49,183 nt of DNA. Origin: Lutibacter sp. Its GTDB lineage: Bacteria > Bacteroidota > Bacteroidia > Flavobacteriales > Flavobacteriaceae. The position numbers and the translations under genes were made by a program. The stretch spans positions 1 through 49,183 of the forward strand of contig JAUXPH010000034.1 of assembly GCA_030683995.1 (NCBI GenBank), written 5' to 3'. The notes under the pieces are model-generated. The model saw only the letters and a list, made by a program, of their open reading frames with translations, was not told the DNA's origin and ran no database searches. This document shows, piece by piece, positions 31,853-39,717 of the stretch. Each line of letters opens with the position of its first letter. The stretch's first letter is position 1.

Positions 31853-34414
31853 ATGTTAAAACTATTTATAAGCTATTCACATAAGGACGAGACTTTAGTT
31901 TCAAATTTCATTTGCCATATATCACCACTAAATAATAATGGAATAATAAAGGAGTGGTACGATAGAAAAATTGAAACAGGAGAAGAGTTTCAAAAGGACA
32001 TAGACAACAACCTCGAAAATGCTGATATTATTTGTTTGATGATTTCAAGCAACTTCCTTTCCTCACCTGCTTGTATTAAGGAGAAAGATGTTGCACTTGA
32101 ATTAAGAAATAGAAAAGGAATTAGAGTTATTCCGTTAATTTTAAGCCCCTGTGCCTGGACTATTCATAAAGAACTTAGTGACCGATTGGCAATCCCTACA
32201 GATGGAAAACCTATAACATCTTTTGTTGATCAAAACGAAGGATGGTTAGATGCGATAAATTGGATAATGAAGGTTTGTAATTCAGTAAGCTCTATAAAGA
32301 GTCTAAAACTCAAAGATGAGTTTGAATCATTCCTAAATAGTGCGGACATATTAACAAAATCGCATAAGAACAAAGAAGTTTTAAACCTCGAAGATATATT
32401 CGTATACCCCAAATTAAAGTGTTATGACGGTGAAGAAGTCTCGCATAAATATGATGCAGAAAAGCTCAAAACAGAAATACTCAAATTCGAAAAATTAATT
32501 ATTTCAGGAGAAAATCAGGCAGGTAAAACAACCTTATGTAAAATACTATTTTTAATATATAGGGACTTAAATTATATACCGATTTATTTGGAAGACGAAA
32601 ATAAATTTTTAGGTAATCCAAACAGTAAACTTGAAAAAGCATTTTTAGAACAATATGATTCAGATAACTTTGAAATGTTCGACATAAAAAAAGTTGTCCC
32701 AATAGTTGATAACTTTCACTTAGCTAAATATCAAGAAAAATATATTGAACAATATGATACTTTTAAGTTGCAAGTCTTAATAGTAGATGATATTTTTGGT
32801 TTAAACATCAGAAATCAGTCTTTAATCAAAGAATACAACAAATTTAAAATTAGAGAATTCACTGCTCTTGAACGAAATACATTAATCAGAAAGTGGATTC
32901 AAATAAAGGAAGACTCTCAAATCCAAATTAACCCAAATCACTTACAACAAAGTATTGATGAAAAGACAGAAATAATTGAAAATTCACTAGGTATTATTTT
33001 CGGGAAAGGTATAATGCCGTCGTATCCTTTCTTTATTTTATCACTTTTAGCTGCCCAAGACACACAGAAACCCTTAGATACAGAAATAACATCACAAGGT
33101 CATTGCTATCAGGCATTGATTTATCTTTATCTTAGACGAGAAGGAGTGAAAAATGACCAAATAGATATTTACTCAAATTTCCTAACTGAGTTAGCCTATT
33201 GGATTTATGAAAAACAAGGAGTAAGTTTAAATAACACGGAATTTGAAACTTTTCTCGAATATTATAAAGCGAACTACAATTTACCGATGTCTATTACTGA
33301 CTTAGTGAAAACTCTAGCAAATGTCAATATTTGCAAGTTTGATAGTTTAAATCAATTCAATTTCTGTTACACATATATTTATTATTTCTTTGTTGCTAAA
33401 TATTTATCTGAACACATAGAGCTTAAAAAGGAAACTATCAATAAAATCCTTTCTAATCTTCATAAGGACGAAAATGCCTATATAACAGTTTTTATTGCCC
33501 ATCATACTAAGTCAAACTATCTCCTTGATGAACTAATGTTAAATGCTGAAATTTTATTTGAAAAATATAAGCCAGCCACTCTTGATACAGAAGAACTTTC
33601 ATTCTTTGATAAGCACGAAGACAAAATAATTCAGGCTATTTTACCATCATTCAAACATAATTCGGACTCTGAACGAAAAAAGATTTTGCTTGAAAAATCA
33701 GAAATTGAAGACTCTAAAAGTGAAGTATGCCAGAAGCAACCAAAAGCAGATAATGACGAAATTGCCCTTGATTTAGTTACGAATTTAAGATTAAGTATTA
33801 AGACTGTTGAAGTAATGGGTCTAATAATTAAAAACAGGGCAGGATCGCTAGACTTAAACCGTCTTGAATACATTTTTGAACAAGGTTTAAAAGTTCACCT
33901 CCGAATTCTTTCATCATTTATTGAAATAATTAAAGATGAAAAGGCAGAGCAAGATATAGTAGAACTATTAACAGAACGAATTAATCAAATCATAGAAGAA
34001 AAAGAAGACGATAAAGAATTAAGCATAGAAAAAATCGAAAAACTAGTAAGATCCATATATTGGAATTTGAACTTTGGCGTATTACACGGATTTATAACAA
34101 AAGCAATTCATTCTTTAGGATCAATTAATCTATTAAATATTTCACAAGCTATAAGCGACAAGGAAAAAACACCCGCAGCTTTTATAGTTAATCAAGGAAT
34201 AAAAATGTGGTATGCTAAAAACTTAAGAGTAGATGAAATTGCAAATAAAATTGAAGAGAAAAACTTTTCAAAAACAGCAGAAAATCTAATGAAATTTAAG
34301 GTAGTTGAACATTGCAGACTACATAACATAGACTTTAAAGACTTACAACAAATCGAGAACAAGCTAAATATACCTACGAAAAAAATGCTAGTAGAAAGAG
34401 CTAAAAATAAATAA
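31853..34414 (+). CDS. TIR domain-NTPase protein, candidate anti-phage defence gene
   Basis: 853 residues from ATG 31853 (a GTG at 31826 is in frame). Residues 1-140 are a TIR domain: LFISYSHKDE, WYDRKIETGEEF, ADIICLMISSNFLSS, then CIKEKDVALE (Glu77 the likely NADase catalytic residue) and RVIPLILSPCAW plus GKPIT. Then a P-loop with SGENQAGKTT near 218-227 and a Walker B-like VVPIVDNFH near 283, so a STAND/NACHT-like ATPase. The long C-terminal part from about 400 is all helical and could be the sensor. Known TIR-NTPases degrade NAD when triggered by phage; that this one does so is inference. No obvious partner gene except the SLOG-like one. Confidence 0.85.
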   Translation: MLKLFISYSHKDETLVSNFICHISPLNNNGIIKEWYDRKIETGEEFQKDIDNNLENADIICLMISSNFLSSPACIKEKDVALELRNRKGIRVIPLILSPCAWTIHKELSDRLAIPTDGKPITSFVDQNEGWLDAINWIMKVCNSVSSIKSLKLKDEFESFLNSADILTKSHKNKEVLNLEDIFVYPKLKCYDGEEVSHKYDAEKLKTEILKFEKLIISGENQAGKTTLCKILFLIYRDLNYIPIYLEDENKFLGNPNSKLEKAFLEQYDSDNFEMFDIKKVVPIVDNFHLAKYQEKYIEQYDTFKLQVLIVDDIFGLNIRNQSLIKEYNKFKIREFTALERNTLIRKWIQIKEDSQIQINPNHLQQSIDEKTEIIENSLGIIFGKGIMPSYPFFILSLLAAQDTQKPLDTEITSQGHCYQALIYLYLRREGVKNDQIDIYSNFLTELAYWIYEKQGVSLNNTEFETFLEYYKANYNLPMSITDLVKTLANVNICKFDSLNQFNFCYTYIYYFFVAKYLSEHIELKKETINKILSNLHKDENAYITVFIAHHTKSNYLLDELMLNAEILFEKYKPATLDTEELSFFDKHEDKIIQAILPSFKHNSDSERKKILLEKSEIEDSKSEVCQKQPKADNDEIALDLVTNLRLSIKTVEVMGLIIKNRAGSLDLNRLEYIFEQGLKVHLRILSSFIEIIKDEKAEQDIVELLTERINQIIEEKEDDKELSIEKIEKLVRSIYWNLNFGVLHGFITKAIHSLGSINLLNISQAISDKEKTPAAFIVNQGIKMWYAKNLRVDEIANKIEEKNFSKTAENLMKFKVVEHCRLHNIDFKDLQQIENKLNIPTKKMLVERAKNK

Positions 34415-34560
34415 TGCCAGCGGCCGACAAATGGCTAAAATAAATGCTAAATCCATAAAACAGAATGTTTCTAAAACTTAAAAAACTTAAATTTAAACAT
34501 TGGAAAATAGCATTTTCAAAACTCAACTAGCATATTATAACTCGTTTCAAAATATCAACC

Positions 34561-34612
34561 AAAAAATGCCTGGCTATTAACTGAACTTGCCGAAGTGAGC
34601 TAGGCATTTTTT
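34561..34612 (-). terminator. Terminator for the minus-strand cassette
   Basis: Arms AAAAAATGCCTGGCT at 34561-34575 and AGC-TAGGCATTTTTT at 34598-34612 pair with one mismatch or bulge. Read on the minus strand the hairpin follows the stop of the gene at 34611 and ends in T residues. Confidence 0.65.
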
Positions 34613-34799
34613 ATTTCTTTTTAGAAGCATCTGAATCCGAAAACAATTTCCTCAAAATATAGGAAACAAAAAAACTGACCACAGCGCCAATCACAGACAT
34701 AATTGCTGTGAACAGCAAATCATTCATACCGATATTCAAAGCGGTGGACAACAATGTCCCTCCAATAACTCCCGACCTTATTTGAATATCATTGAGCAT
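34611..34799 (-). CDS. Small membrane protein, holin-like
   Basis: 62 residues from the ATG at 34799; a GTG three bases earlier is in frame. It has a hydrophobic segment from about residue 12 (GVIGGTLLSTALNIG) and a second one (LLFTAIMSVIGAVVSFFVSYILR), then a charged tail DSDASKKK. Two short membrane helices with a charged C-terminus are holin-like in shape; no family match is recognised. The ATG shares one base with the TGA of the upstream gene, indicating coupling. It is the last gene of the cassette. Confidence 0.6.
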   Translation of the reverse strand: MLNDIQIRSGVIGGTLLSTALNIGMNDLLFTAIMSVIGAVVSFFVSYILRKLFSDSDASKKK

Positions 34800-35023
34800 C
34801 ACTTTTCAGTTTCATTTTCATTGTCCGACACCACGGCCTGACTTATAGTAGTCACCACAGTTCCGGCAACGGCCAGATAACTGGCGATGGTGATCACCAG
34901 CGCAGGTAGTGAAATGGGAGCCGCTAAAATAGCGCCTCCGGTGGCGGCCAAAGCAATGCCAATATTTCTAAGTTTTCTAAAAAATGTTGGCGTGGGTTTT
35001 TTATATCGATCTATAATTTTCAT
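34799..35023 (-). CDS. Small conserved membrane protein of the cassette
   Basis: 74 residues. The basic start, MKIIDRYKKPTPTFFRKLRN, is followed by two hydrophobic segments (IGIALAATGGAILAAPISLP and LVITIASYLAVAGTVVTTI) and an acidic tail. I recognise this K-PTP-F-RK-RNIG--LA--GGAI-AAP pattern as a common Bacteroidota hypothetical protein next to DUF5675. Function unknown. An Ala/Gly-rich hairpin of two membrane helices could form a pore or a phage-type spanin or holin partner, but nothing proves this. It lies three bases after the DUF5675 gene. Confidence 0.65.
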   Translation of the reverse strand: MKIIDRYKKPTPTFFRKLRNIGIALAATGGAILAAPISLPALVITIASYLAVAGTVVTTISQAVVSDNENETEK

Positions 35024-35026
35024 TGT

Positions 35027-35422
35027 TTAAGATTTTATGGTTATTGTGACAATTTCTTTTCGGTCAAATGCCTGATAGCATAAGGACACTAATTTTTGCA
35101 GCAATGGTTTTGAGGCTGTTCCTTTTCCGATGCCCGACAAAAAAGTGACCGGAGCAATGCAGCCTAACAATTCTGTTTTTGCATCATTCGCCGGATGTAT
35201 CAGAATCAGGCTTCTTCCCGGAACATTTTCCAAGATCAAATGATGGTTAAATTTTTCAGAAAAACGTGCTTTTAAGGTATAAACACCTTCAGGAATGCAG
35301 GAGGTCATTTTCTGGTTTTCAAGCCAGGGAAGCTCAATGGCAAAGCCCAAAAACTTGTTATTATAAAAGAGGGCACCGTTGGTACCCTCTTTAAAATAGG
35401 TTCTATGCAAATGCAGTTCCAC
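35027..35422 (-). CDS. DUF5675 family protein, complete copy
   Basis: 131 residues from a GTG at 35420-35422. Hallmarks: HRTYFKEGTNGALF, AIELPWLENQK, SCIPEGVYTL, HLILENVPGRSLILIHPAND and a C-terminal block ending IVTITIKS. Conserved His and Asp residues in ILIHPAND suggest a catalytic or metal site, and the fold may be related to peptidoglycan-acting L,D-transpeptidase-like proteins, but DUF5675 activity has not been demonstrated as far as I know. It overlaps the 251-aa gene by one base (TAGTG). The left-hand partial copy at 1-149 differs mainly around residues 20-25. Confidence 0.82.
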   Translation of the reverse strand: MELHLHRTYFKEGTNGALFYNNKFLGFAIELPWLENQKMTSCIPEGVYTLKARFSEKFNHHLILENVPGRSLILIHPANDAKTELLGCIAPVTFLSGIGKGTASKPLLQKLVSLCYQAFDRKEIVTITIKS

Positions 35423-36177
35423 TAGATAGTGTCTACATAAACAACAGCCAATGCATTGTAAGCACCGTTTTTCAACGGATACATTTGCCCGTTCACTTCC
35501 TGATAAAACTCAACACCCAACACCTGGATCACAGGTAGCACAGAGTTTGGAGTTAGTGCTGAAACAAAATCAACAATGCCGGTGTCTGCACTGTCATAAG
35601 GCAAAATAGCAGTTTCATCACTTTCAAAAGTGGAGGTTTCACCTGCAAAATCCAATTCTGCAGCACCAGTTACCAATTTGAAATGCGTGGTTCCTGCCGG
35701 AGCAGCAATCCTTACCGAAGGCGAAAATGATGGAATGTTCACAGTCGCTTCACCGCTTGCACGATCGAAATCGTTGCTGTAAGCAGCAAACAATGTAGAT
35801 CCCAATTTCCCATTGGTATTGAAATCAAAGCCACTGATAAGCCCCATAGAGCCATCTTCAATGGTGCGCATTCCGCGCTCATTGACAGCATCCGTTTTCA
35901 CGACCTTCAAAAGATCGGTGGTCAGTCTGCTCACCACTCTTTTGTCTTTTGCATTCAGCAAAAGAATCCTGATGGCGCTTCGCACCAATTTTCCGCCTTT
36001 TCCGGCTCTGCCAAATTCGGATCCGTTTTCACGCGTTCTTTGAAACGCAGGATCGTTTTTCATTCTGGATTTGTCAATGCCGCCTTTTTCGCGGGCAAGG
36101 TGTCCATCCGAAGATTTGTAAAAGGAAATATCCCCGATAGTTCCTTTCAATTTAATAATACCAGTTTGTCTAGCCAT
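35422..36177 (-). CDS. Conserved Bacteroidota island protein of unknown function, copy 2
   Basis: 251 residues, the same length as the copy at 149-904. The first 96 residues are identical between copies; 11 positions differ, ten of them after residue 140, several being Asn in one copy and Gly, Ser or Asp in the other. Basic N-terminal third, beta-rich C-terminal two thirds, no membrane segment, no Cys. It heads the four-gene cassette with DUF5675 and two membrane proteins, linked by one-base overlaps. A structural or particle-like role is conceivable from the basic/beta layout, but there is no direct evidence. Confidence 0.85.
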   Translation of the reverse strand: MARQTGIIKLKGTIGDISFYKSSDGHLAREKGGIDKSRMKNDPAFQRTRENGSEFGRAGKGGKLVRSAIRILLLNAKDKRVVSRLTTDLLKVVKTDAVNERGMRTIEDGSMGLISGFDFNTNGKLGSTLFAAYSNDFDRASGEATVNIPSFSPSVRIAAPAGTTHFKLVTGAAELDFAGETSTFESDETAILPYDSADTGIVDFVSALTPNSVLPVIQVLGVEFYQEVNGQMYPLKNGAYNALAVVYVDTI

Positions 36178-36188
36178 AATCGCATAAG

Positions 36189-36674
36189 TTTTAAATTCTC
36201 AGCAAATCACCGATGATTTATCACAACATAAAAAAACGAATGTCCATCTGTGCCGTTTTAGGTCATTTATACCGAAAAGTGTCATTTATACCGTTATGAC
36301 TATTTATGACCGAAATGACTGTTTATGACTGAAATGAACACTTTTTACCGAAATGACTGTTTATGACCGAAATGATCACTTTTTACCGAAATAACTATTT
36401 TTGACCAGAATGATTGTTTCTGACCGATATAACTGTTTCTGACCGGAAGGATCACTTTTTACCAAAATGACTATTTTTACCGAAATAACAATTTATGACC
36501 GAAATGAATGTTTATGACCGGAATGAAAGTTTTTTACCGAAATAACTATTTTTGACTGAAATGATCACTTTTTACCGAATTGGTCATTTTATCGTGAAAA
36601 AGATCTTTTATTAAACAGATTTGATTAAATTTTTAATTCTGAACAAATCATCGTAGATTTATCATAGCATAAAA
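36189..36674. repeat. Degenerate 19-bp tandem array flanked by 45-bp direct repeats
   Basis: From about 36261 to 36600 a unit of the form TGACTGTTTATGACCGAAA recurs about 18 times with substitutions but a steady 19-bp period, one unit being 18 bp. The array is bounded by two similar 45-bp stretches, 36189-36233 and 36630-36674, both with AAATTCT-or-AATTCT, CAAATCA and GATTTATCA. The other island copy has only two such units at 968-1004. The period is not a multiple of three and no gene crosses it. Confidence 0.85.
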
Positions 36675-36736
36675 TTCTTGTTCATTGTGTTCCATACACT
36701 CGTAATTTGTGTATAGCTATTTTAGGACGAGTCAAA

Positions 36737-36802
36737 ATGGATACAGTATGGATAAGGTATGGATACAGTATGGATAAGGTATGGATAAGGCATAGATAGA
36801 GT
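36737..36802 (+). repeat. Six perfect-period 11-bp repeats abutting a start codon
   Basis: ATGGATACAGT, ATGGATAAGGT, ATGGATACAGT, ATGGATAAGGT, ATGGATAAGGC, ATAGATAGAGT at 36737-36802 without gaps; the ATG of the small gene is at 36803. The final unit ATAGATAGAGT is identical to the final unit in copy 1 (1045-1055). Period near one DNA turn. Confidence 0.88.
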
Positions 36803-37003
36803 ATGAAAAGGCAGAAAAGAACTTGTATATATCCAAAAGATATTCAGGTCATTACCGGAAGAAGTGAACGGTATGGTCGTAAGTTATTAAGAGAGATAAG
36901 ATTGTTTTTAGATAAAAAGCCTCGGCAGTTTGTTACAATACATGAATTCTCGGAATATACTGGTATTGAGCTTAATATCATAAATGAATACATTTTAGAT
37001 TAA
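36803..37003 (+). CDS. Small DNA-binding-like protein, copy 2
   Basis: 66 residues, paralogue of the protein at 1061-1264. Conserved: TCIYPKDIQVITGRSERYGR, then LLREIR, RQFVT-HEFSEYTGI and I-NEYI. Basic patch GRSERYGRKLLREIR. Its ATG directly follows the 11-bp array, so the array probably overlaps its promoter or 5' leader. Autoregulation through the array is a natural idea but not shown. The stop is followed within a base by a copy of the attachment-related sequence starting AATAAAAAGGGGGCGATTCG. Confidence 0.65.
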   Translation: MKRQKRTCIYPKDIQVITGRSERYGRKLLREIRLFLDKKPRQFVTIHEFSEYTGIELNIINEYILD

Positions 37004-37266
37004 ATAAAAAGGGGGCGATTCGGTGTCAGTTATAAATGGGTACCTCTGTAGCCCCAGTAAAATAAGGGAAGTTTGGAATAGTTCTAGTTCCTTCCTCTCT
37101 GCCAGAACACTAACAAAATCGAGCAAAATCGACAAAATCCTAGGTTTTGCTCAGGTTTTAATTTTAGAGACCGACAAATTATATGATAAAATATCATATA
37201 TTAGGTTCACAAATCGGTCAACAAATTTAAAACAACAGTTTTGTTGACCGATTTGTTGACCGAATT
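37003..37266. repeat. Extra attachment-site remnants inside the right end
   Basis: 37003-37031 repeats the end of the attachment direct repeat (also at 1546-1574 and 37439-37467). TTCCTTCCTCTCTGC at about 37089-37103 repeats the tRNA acceptor fragment. The 15-mer AAATCGGTCAACAAA is at 37211-37225, with inverted copies at 37240-37254 and 37252-37266. These suggest that more than one integration event happened at this site. Confidence 0.6.
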
Positions 37267-37345
37267 ATCGCGAAAGCCCCTGTAAACACTAGGATTTTGC
37301 ACCTAGGAAACTACTTTAATTTTGCCTTAATTTAAACTATTAATT

Positions 37346-37495
37346 CTCTGCGAGAGAAACGACCAAAAAACCCTATAAACGCTATGTTTATAGGGTTTTT
37401 TAATTCCCTCAAATACCATTTAAAACCATATATAACCAAATAAAAAGGGAGCGATTCGGTGTCAGTTGAAAAAAAATCACAACTGACCCCTAATT
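37346..37495. repeat. Right copy of the direct repeat (attR-like)
   Basis: CTCTGCGA (37346-37353) matches the tRNA end at 1446-1453. 37367-37495 repeats 1474-1602 without length change, with the terminator stem AAAACCCTATAAAC at 37367-37380 and ATTCGGTGTCAGTTG at 37454-37468. The second arm of the final inverted repeat is decayed here (CAACTGACCCCTAAT), while it is perfect in the left copy. The arsenic locus begins beyond. Confidence 0.65.
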
Positions 37496-37606
37496 TCTGT
37501 GTTGTTTAAAATGGATGAAAATTTGTTCCAGAATTTGAATTTCTTTTCAATTGAAATATTTTTAAAAGACACTTAAAAAATAGAATAAGTAATCCTATTT
37601 TTCTTT

Positions 37607-37630
37607 TTTGTTCGTACATTTGCGAACAAA
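37607..37630 (+). promoter_or_regulatory. ArsR-type operator wrapped around the -7 element, arsR1
   Basis: Arms TTTGTTCG (37607-37614) and CGAACAAA (37623-37630) are perfect complements. The eight bases between them are TACATTTG, a consensus -7 element. Binding would block the promoter directly. Confidence 0.78.
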
Positions 37631-37646
37631 ATTAAATAATAAACAG

Positions 37647-37952
37647 ATGAAAACCATTTCAAAGTCAGATTATTTTACCGCAGAGCAAGAACAAACTGCA
37701 CGATTTGCGAAAGCATTGGGGCATCCTGTGAGAATTGCCATTTTGCAATTGCTAAATTCCCAATCTTGTTGTTTTCACGGCGATATGGCCGAAGAACTTC
37801 CCATCGCAAAATCTACGCTTTCTCAACATTTAAACGAACTTAAAAATGCGGGCCTTATTCAAGGTGATGTTACGCCGCCATCAACTAAATATTGCGTCAA
37901 TAAAGACAATTGGGAATTGGCAAAAAAACTTTTAAATAATGTGCTGAAATAA
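37647..37952 (+). CDS. arsR: ArsR family metalloregulator 1
   Basis: 101 residues from ATG 37647; upstream in-frame TTG 37608 lies inside the operator and is rejected. Winged helix: QTARFAKALGHPVRIAIL, then SQSCCFHGDMAEELPIAKST, LSQHLNELKNAGLIQGDV. The Cys pair in SCCF, at the start of the recognition-helix region, is a plausible As(III) or Sb(III) site; a third Cys is in KYCVNK. It should repress from the operator at 37607 and from the similar one at 37969, releasing both when arsenite binds. First gene of the arsenic locus, directly beyond the attachment-like repeat. Confidence 0.9.
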   Translation: MKTISKSDYFTAEQEQTARFAKALGHPVRIAILQLLNSQSCCFHGDMAEELPIAKSTLSQHLNELKNAGLIQGDVTPPSTKYCVNKDNWELAKKLLNNVLK

Positions 37953-37968
37953 TTTTTTTAAATTTATG

Positions 37969-37984
37969 TTCGTAGTTTTGCGAA
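37969..37984 (+). promoter_or_regulatory. ArsR-type operator around the -7 element, permease promoter
   Basis: TTCG (37969-37972), TAGTTTTG (37973-37980), CGAA (37981-37984): the same geometry as at 37607, with shorter perfect arms. The permease ATG is at 38027. Confidence 0.65.
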
Positions 37985-38026
37985 TTACGAATAAATATTA
38001 ATAAATTTGCATAAAATATAAATAGG

Positions 38027-39004
38027 ATGTTTGATTGGATACAACATTTAGCTGATTGGCTTATTTATTCGGTTTTTGGGATTGGTGCCGAAACCCATTT
38101 GGGTACAGCACTTAATTTCTTCGTATATGATACCCTGAAGATCTTAATTTTACTTTTCGTTATTGTTTTCTTGATGGGAATTGTCAACACTTATTTCCCG
38201 ATTGAAAGATTAAAAGATTACCTAAATCGTAAAAAACTTTACGGTTTAGAGTACTTTTTTTCTTCAATTTTTGGCGCTATTACACCATTTTGCTCTTGTT
38301 CATCTGTTCCATTATTCATTGGGTTTGTGCAGGGCGGAATCCCTTTAGGAGTTACTTTTTCGTTTTTAATCACATCTCCATTGGTAAATGAAGTTGCTAT
38401 CGCAATGTTTTTGGGAATGTTCGGGTTAAAAGCCACGTTGATTTATGCCGGCTCTGGTATTTTATTGGGAACTTTAGGCGGCTGGATTTTAGGAAAATTT
38501 AATTTAGAACCGCTTTTGTCTGATTGGGTGAAGCAAATTATGGCCAAATCGCAGGCTTCTTCTGATGCATATGAAGAAGAAAAAAGAACCTTTAAACAAC
38601 GGCTTCCGGAAATCACCAGAAGCGCCTGGGATATTGTAAAAGGTGTGTTGATTTATGTAATTATCGGGATTGCCATTGGTGCAGCGATGCACGGTTATGT
38701 TCCCGAAAATTTCTTCGCAAAATATTTGGGCAGCGGCGCTTGGTGGACAGTTCCTTTGGCGGTTATAGTAGCCGTTCCTATGTATGCAAATGCTGCAGGT
38801 ATCGTGCCGGTGATTCAAGTGTTTGTGGCAAAAGGCGTTCCCATCGGAACCGCCATTGCTTTTATGATGGCCACGGTGGGACTTTCAATTCCGGAAGCTA
38901 CGCTGCTGAAAAAAGTGATGACCTGGAAGTTAATTGCCATTTTCTTTTCAGTAATAACGGTATTTATCATCCTTTCAGGTTATTTATTTAATATTTTATT
39001 GTGA
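38027..39004 (+). CDS. ArsP-like permease
   Basis: 325 residues, about eight membrane segments in two groups around a charged cytosolic loop (about 170-190). The family signature PFCSCSSVPLFIGF near residue 88 holds the Cys residues of the ArsP/DUF318 permease group, and a second repeat-like element, VPMYANAAGIVPVIQ, occurs near 250. In ArsP proteins this group exports trivalent methylated or aromatic arsenicals. ArsM downstream would make methylated substrate, so a methylarsenite exporter is the most likely function; other members of the permease family have different or unknown substrates. Regulated by the operator at 37969. Confidence 0.8.
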   Translation: MFDWIQHLADWLIYSVFGIGAETHLGTALNFFVYDTLKILILLFVIVFLMGIVNTYFPIERLKDYLNRKKLYGLEYFFSSIFGAITPFCSCSSVPLFIGFVQGGIPLGVTFSFLITSPLVNEVAIAMFLGMFGLKATLIYAGSGILLGTLGGWILGKFNLEPLLSDWVKQIMAKSQASSDAYEEEKRTFKQRLPEITRSAWDIVKGVLIYVIIGIAIGAAMHGYVPENFFAKYLGSGAWWTVPLAVIVAVPMYANAAGIVPVIQVFVAKGVPIGTAIAFMMATVGLSIPEATLLKKVMTWKLIAIFFSVITVFIILSGYLFNILL

Positions 39005-39265
39005 TAAATTCTCAAAAGAGTATAGCGTAGGAATAATTTGAATTATAGAAATTGTAACTACTTTATGAAGTTGATTAAAAAGGCTTAGTCGATGCAAAAT
39101 ATCGAAAATCAATGATTAATTGTTTTGCGCATTTTTAAATATATCGTAATATTGCAATGTGATGATGTAAGTTTTATATGAATGTTCCATTTTTTCCAAG
39201 AAATATGCTGTTAGCGACATTTCTTAATTTTTACATCAAAAAACAAATCTTAAAACGAATTTAAT
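39005..39265. other. Gene-free stretch between the permease and arsR2
   Basis: 260 bases. No clear copy of the TTCG/CGAA operator; TAATATTG at about 39148 is a possible -7 element with only partly symmetric flanks. Confidence 0.35.
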
Positions 39266-39604
39266 ATGGGCGTAACAAAAACCGAATTATTTAGTGAAAC
39301 GCAAAACCAACTGGCAGCAGTGGCGAAAGTTTTTGCACATCCTGCCCGTGTGGCAATTATTGAATATTTACTCAAGTCCGACACCTGTTTTAACGGACAT
39401 TTAGTCGAGGAATTGGGTTTGGCGCAAGCAACTATAAGCCAACATTTGATGGAATTAAAATCGAGCGGCATTATTCAAGGCACTGTTGAAGGTGTTTCGG
39501 TAAGCTACTGCATCAATCCTGAACGTTGGGATGAAATTAAAGGGTTGTTCAGTAAATTATTTGAAAGCTTTCAAGCCCCTAATTGTTGCAATGATTGCAA
39601 ATAA
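39266..39604 (+). CDS. ArsR family regulator 2
   Basis: 112 residues. Winged helix AKVFAHPARVAIIEYL, then DTCFNGHLVEELGLAQATIS and QHLMELKSSGIIQGTV. It has a single Cys where ArsR1 has the pair (DTCF), but the C-terminus ends NCCNDCK, a second cluster that could take part in metal binding. It is thus a different sensor type from ArsR1 and ArsR3. It precedes arsM by 113 bases holding a dispersed repeat, so it may control arsM or itself. The target is not visible in the sequence. Confidence 0.85.
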   Translation: MGVTKTELFSETQNQLAAVAKVFAHPARVAIIEYLLKSDTCFNGHLVEELGLAQATISQHLMELKSSGIIQGTVEGVSVSYCINPERWDEIKGLFSKLFESFQAPNCCNDCK

Positions 39605-39630
39605 TATTAATTTTTTTAAAATTTTAAATG

Positions 39631-39682
39631 ATGAAACGAGCCATAAAAAATTTTGATACAGAGTAGAATGATAATGGCGAAC
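39631..39682 (+). repeat. Dispersed intergenic repeat before arsM
   Basis: Similar to 8102-8152 over its whole length, both beginning ATGAAACGAGCC and ending AATGGCGAAC, roughly four of five bases equal. This copy has an in-frame stop, so it is not a conserved peptide. Confidence 0.65.
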
Positions 39683-39717
39683 AGCATTTGTACCAATAAA
39701 AAATAAAAGATAAACAA

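Noticed and set aside
34611-35422. Calling the cassette a phage lysis module
   Set aside because: The small membrane proteins are holin-shaped, but DUF5675 has no proven lytic activity and no phage structural genes are recognisable.
36261-36600. CRISPR array
   Set aside because: The 19-bp units are back to back and degenerate with no spacers, and there are no cas genes in the window.
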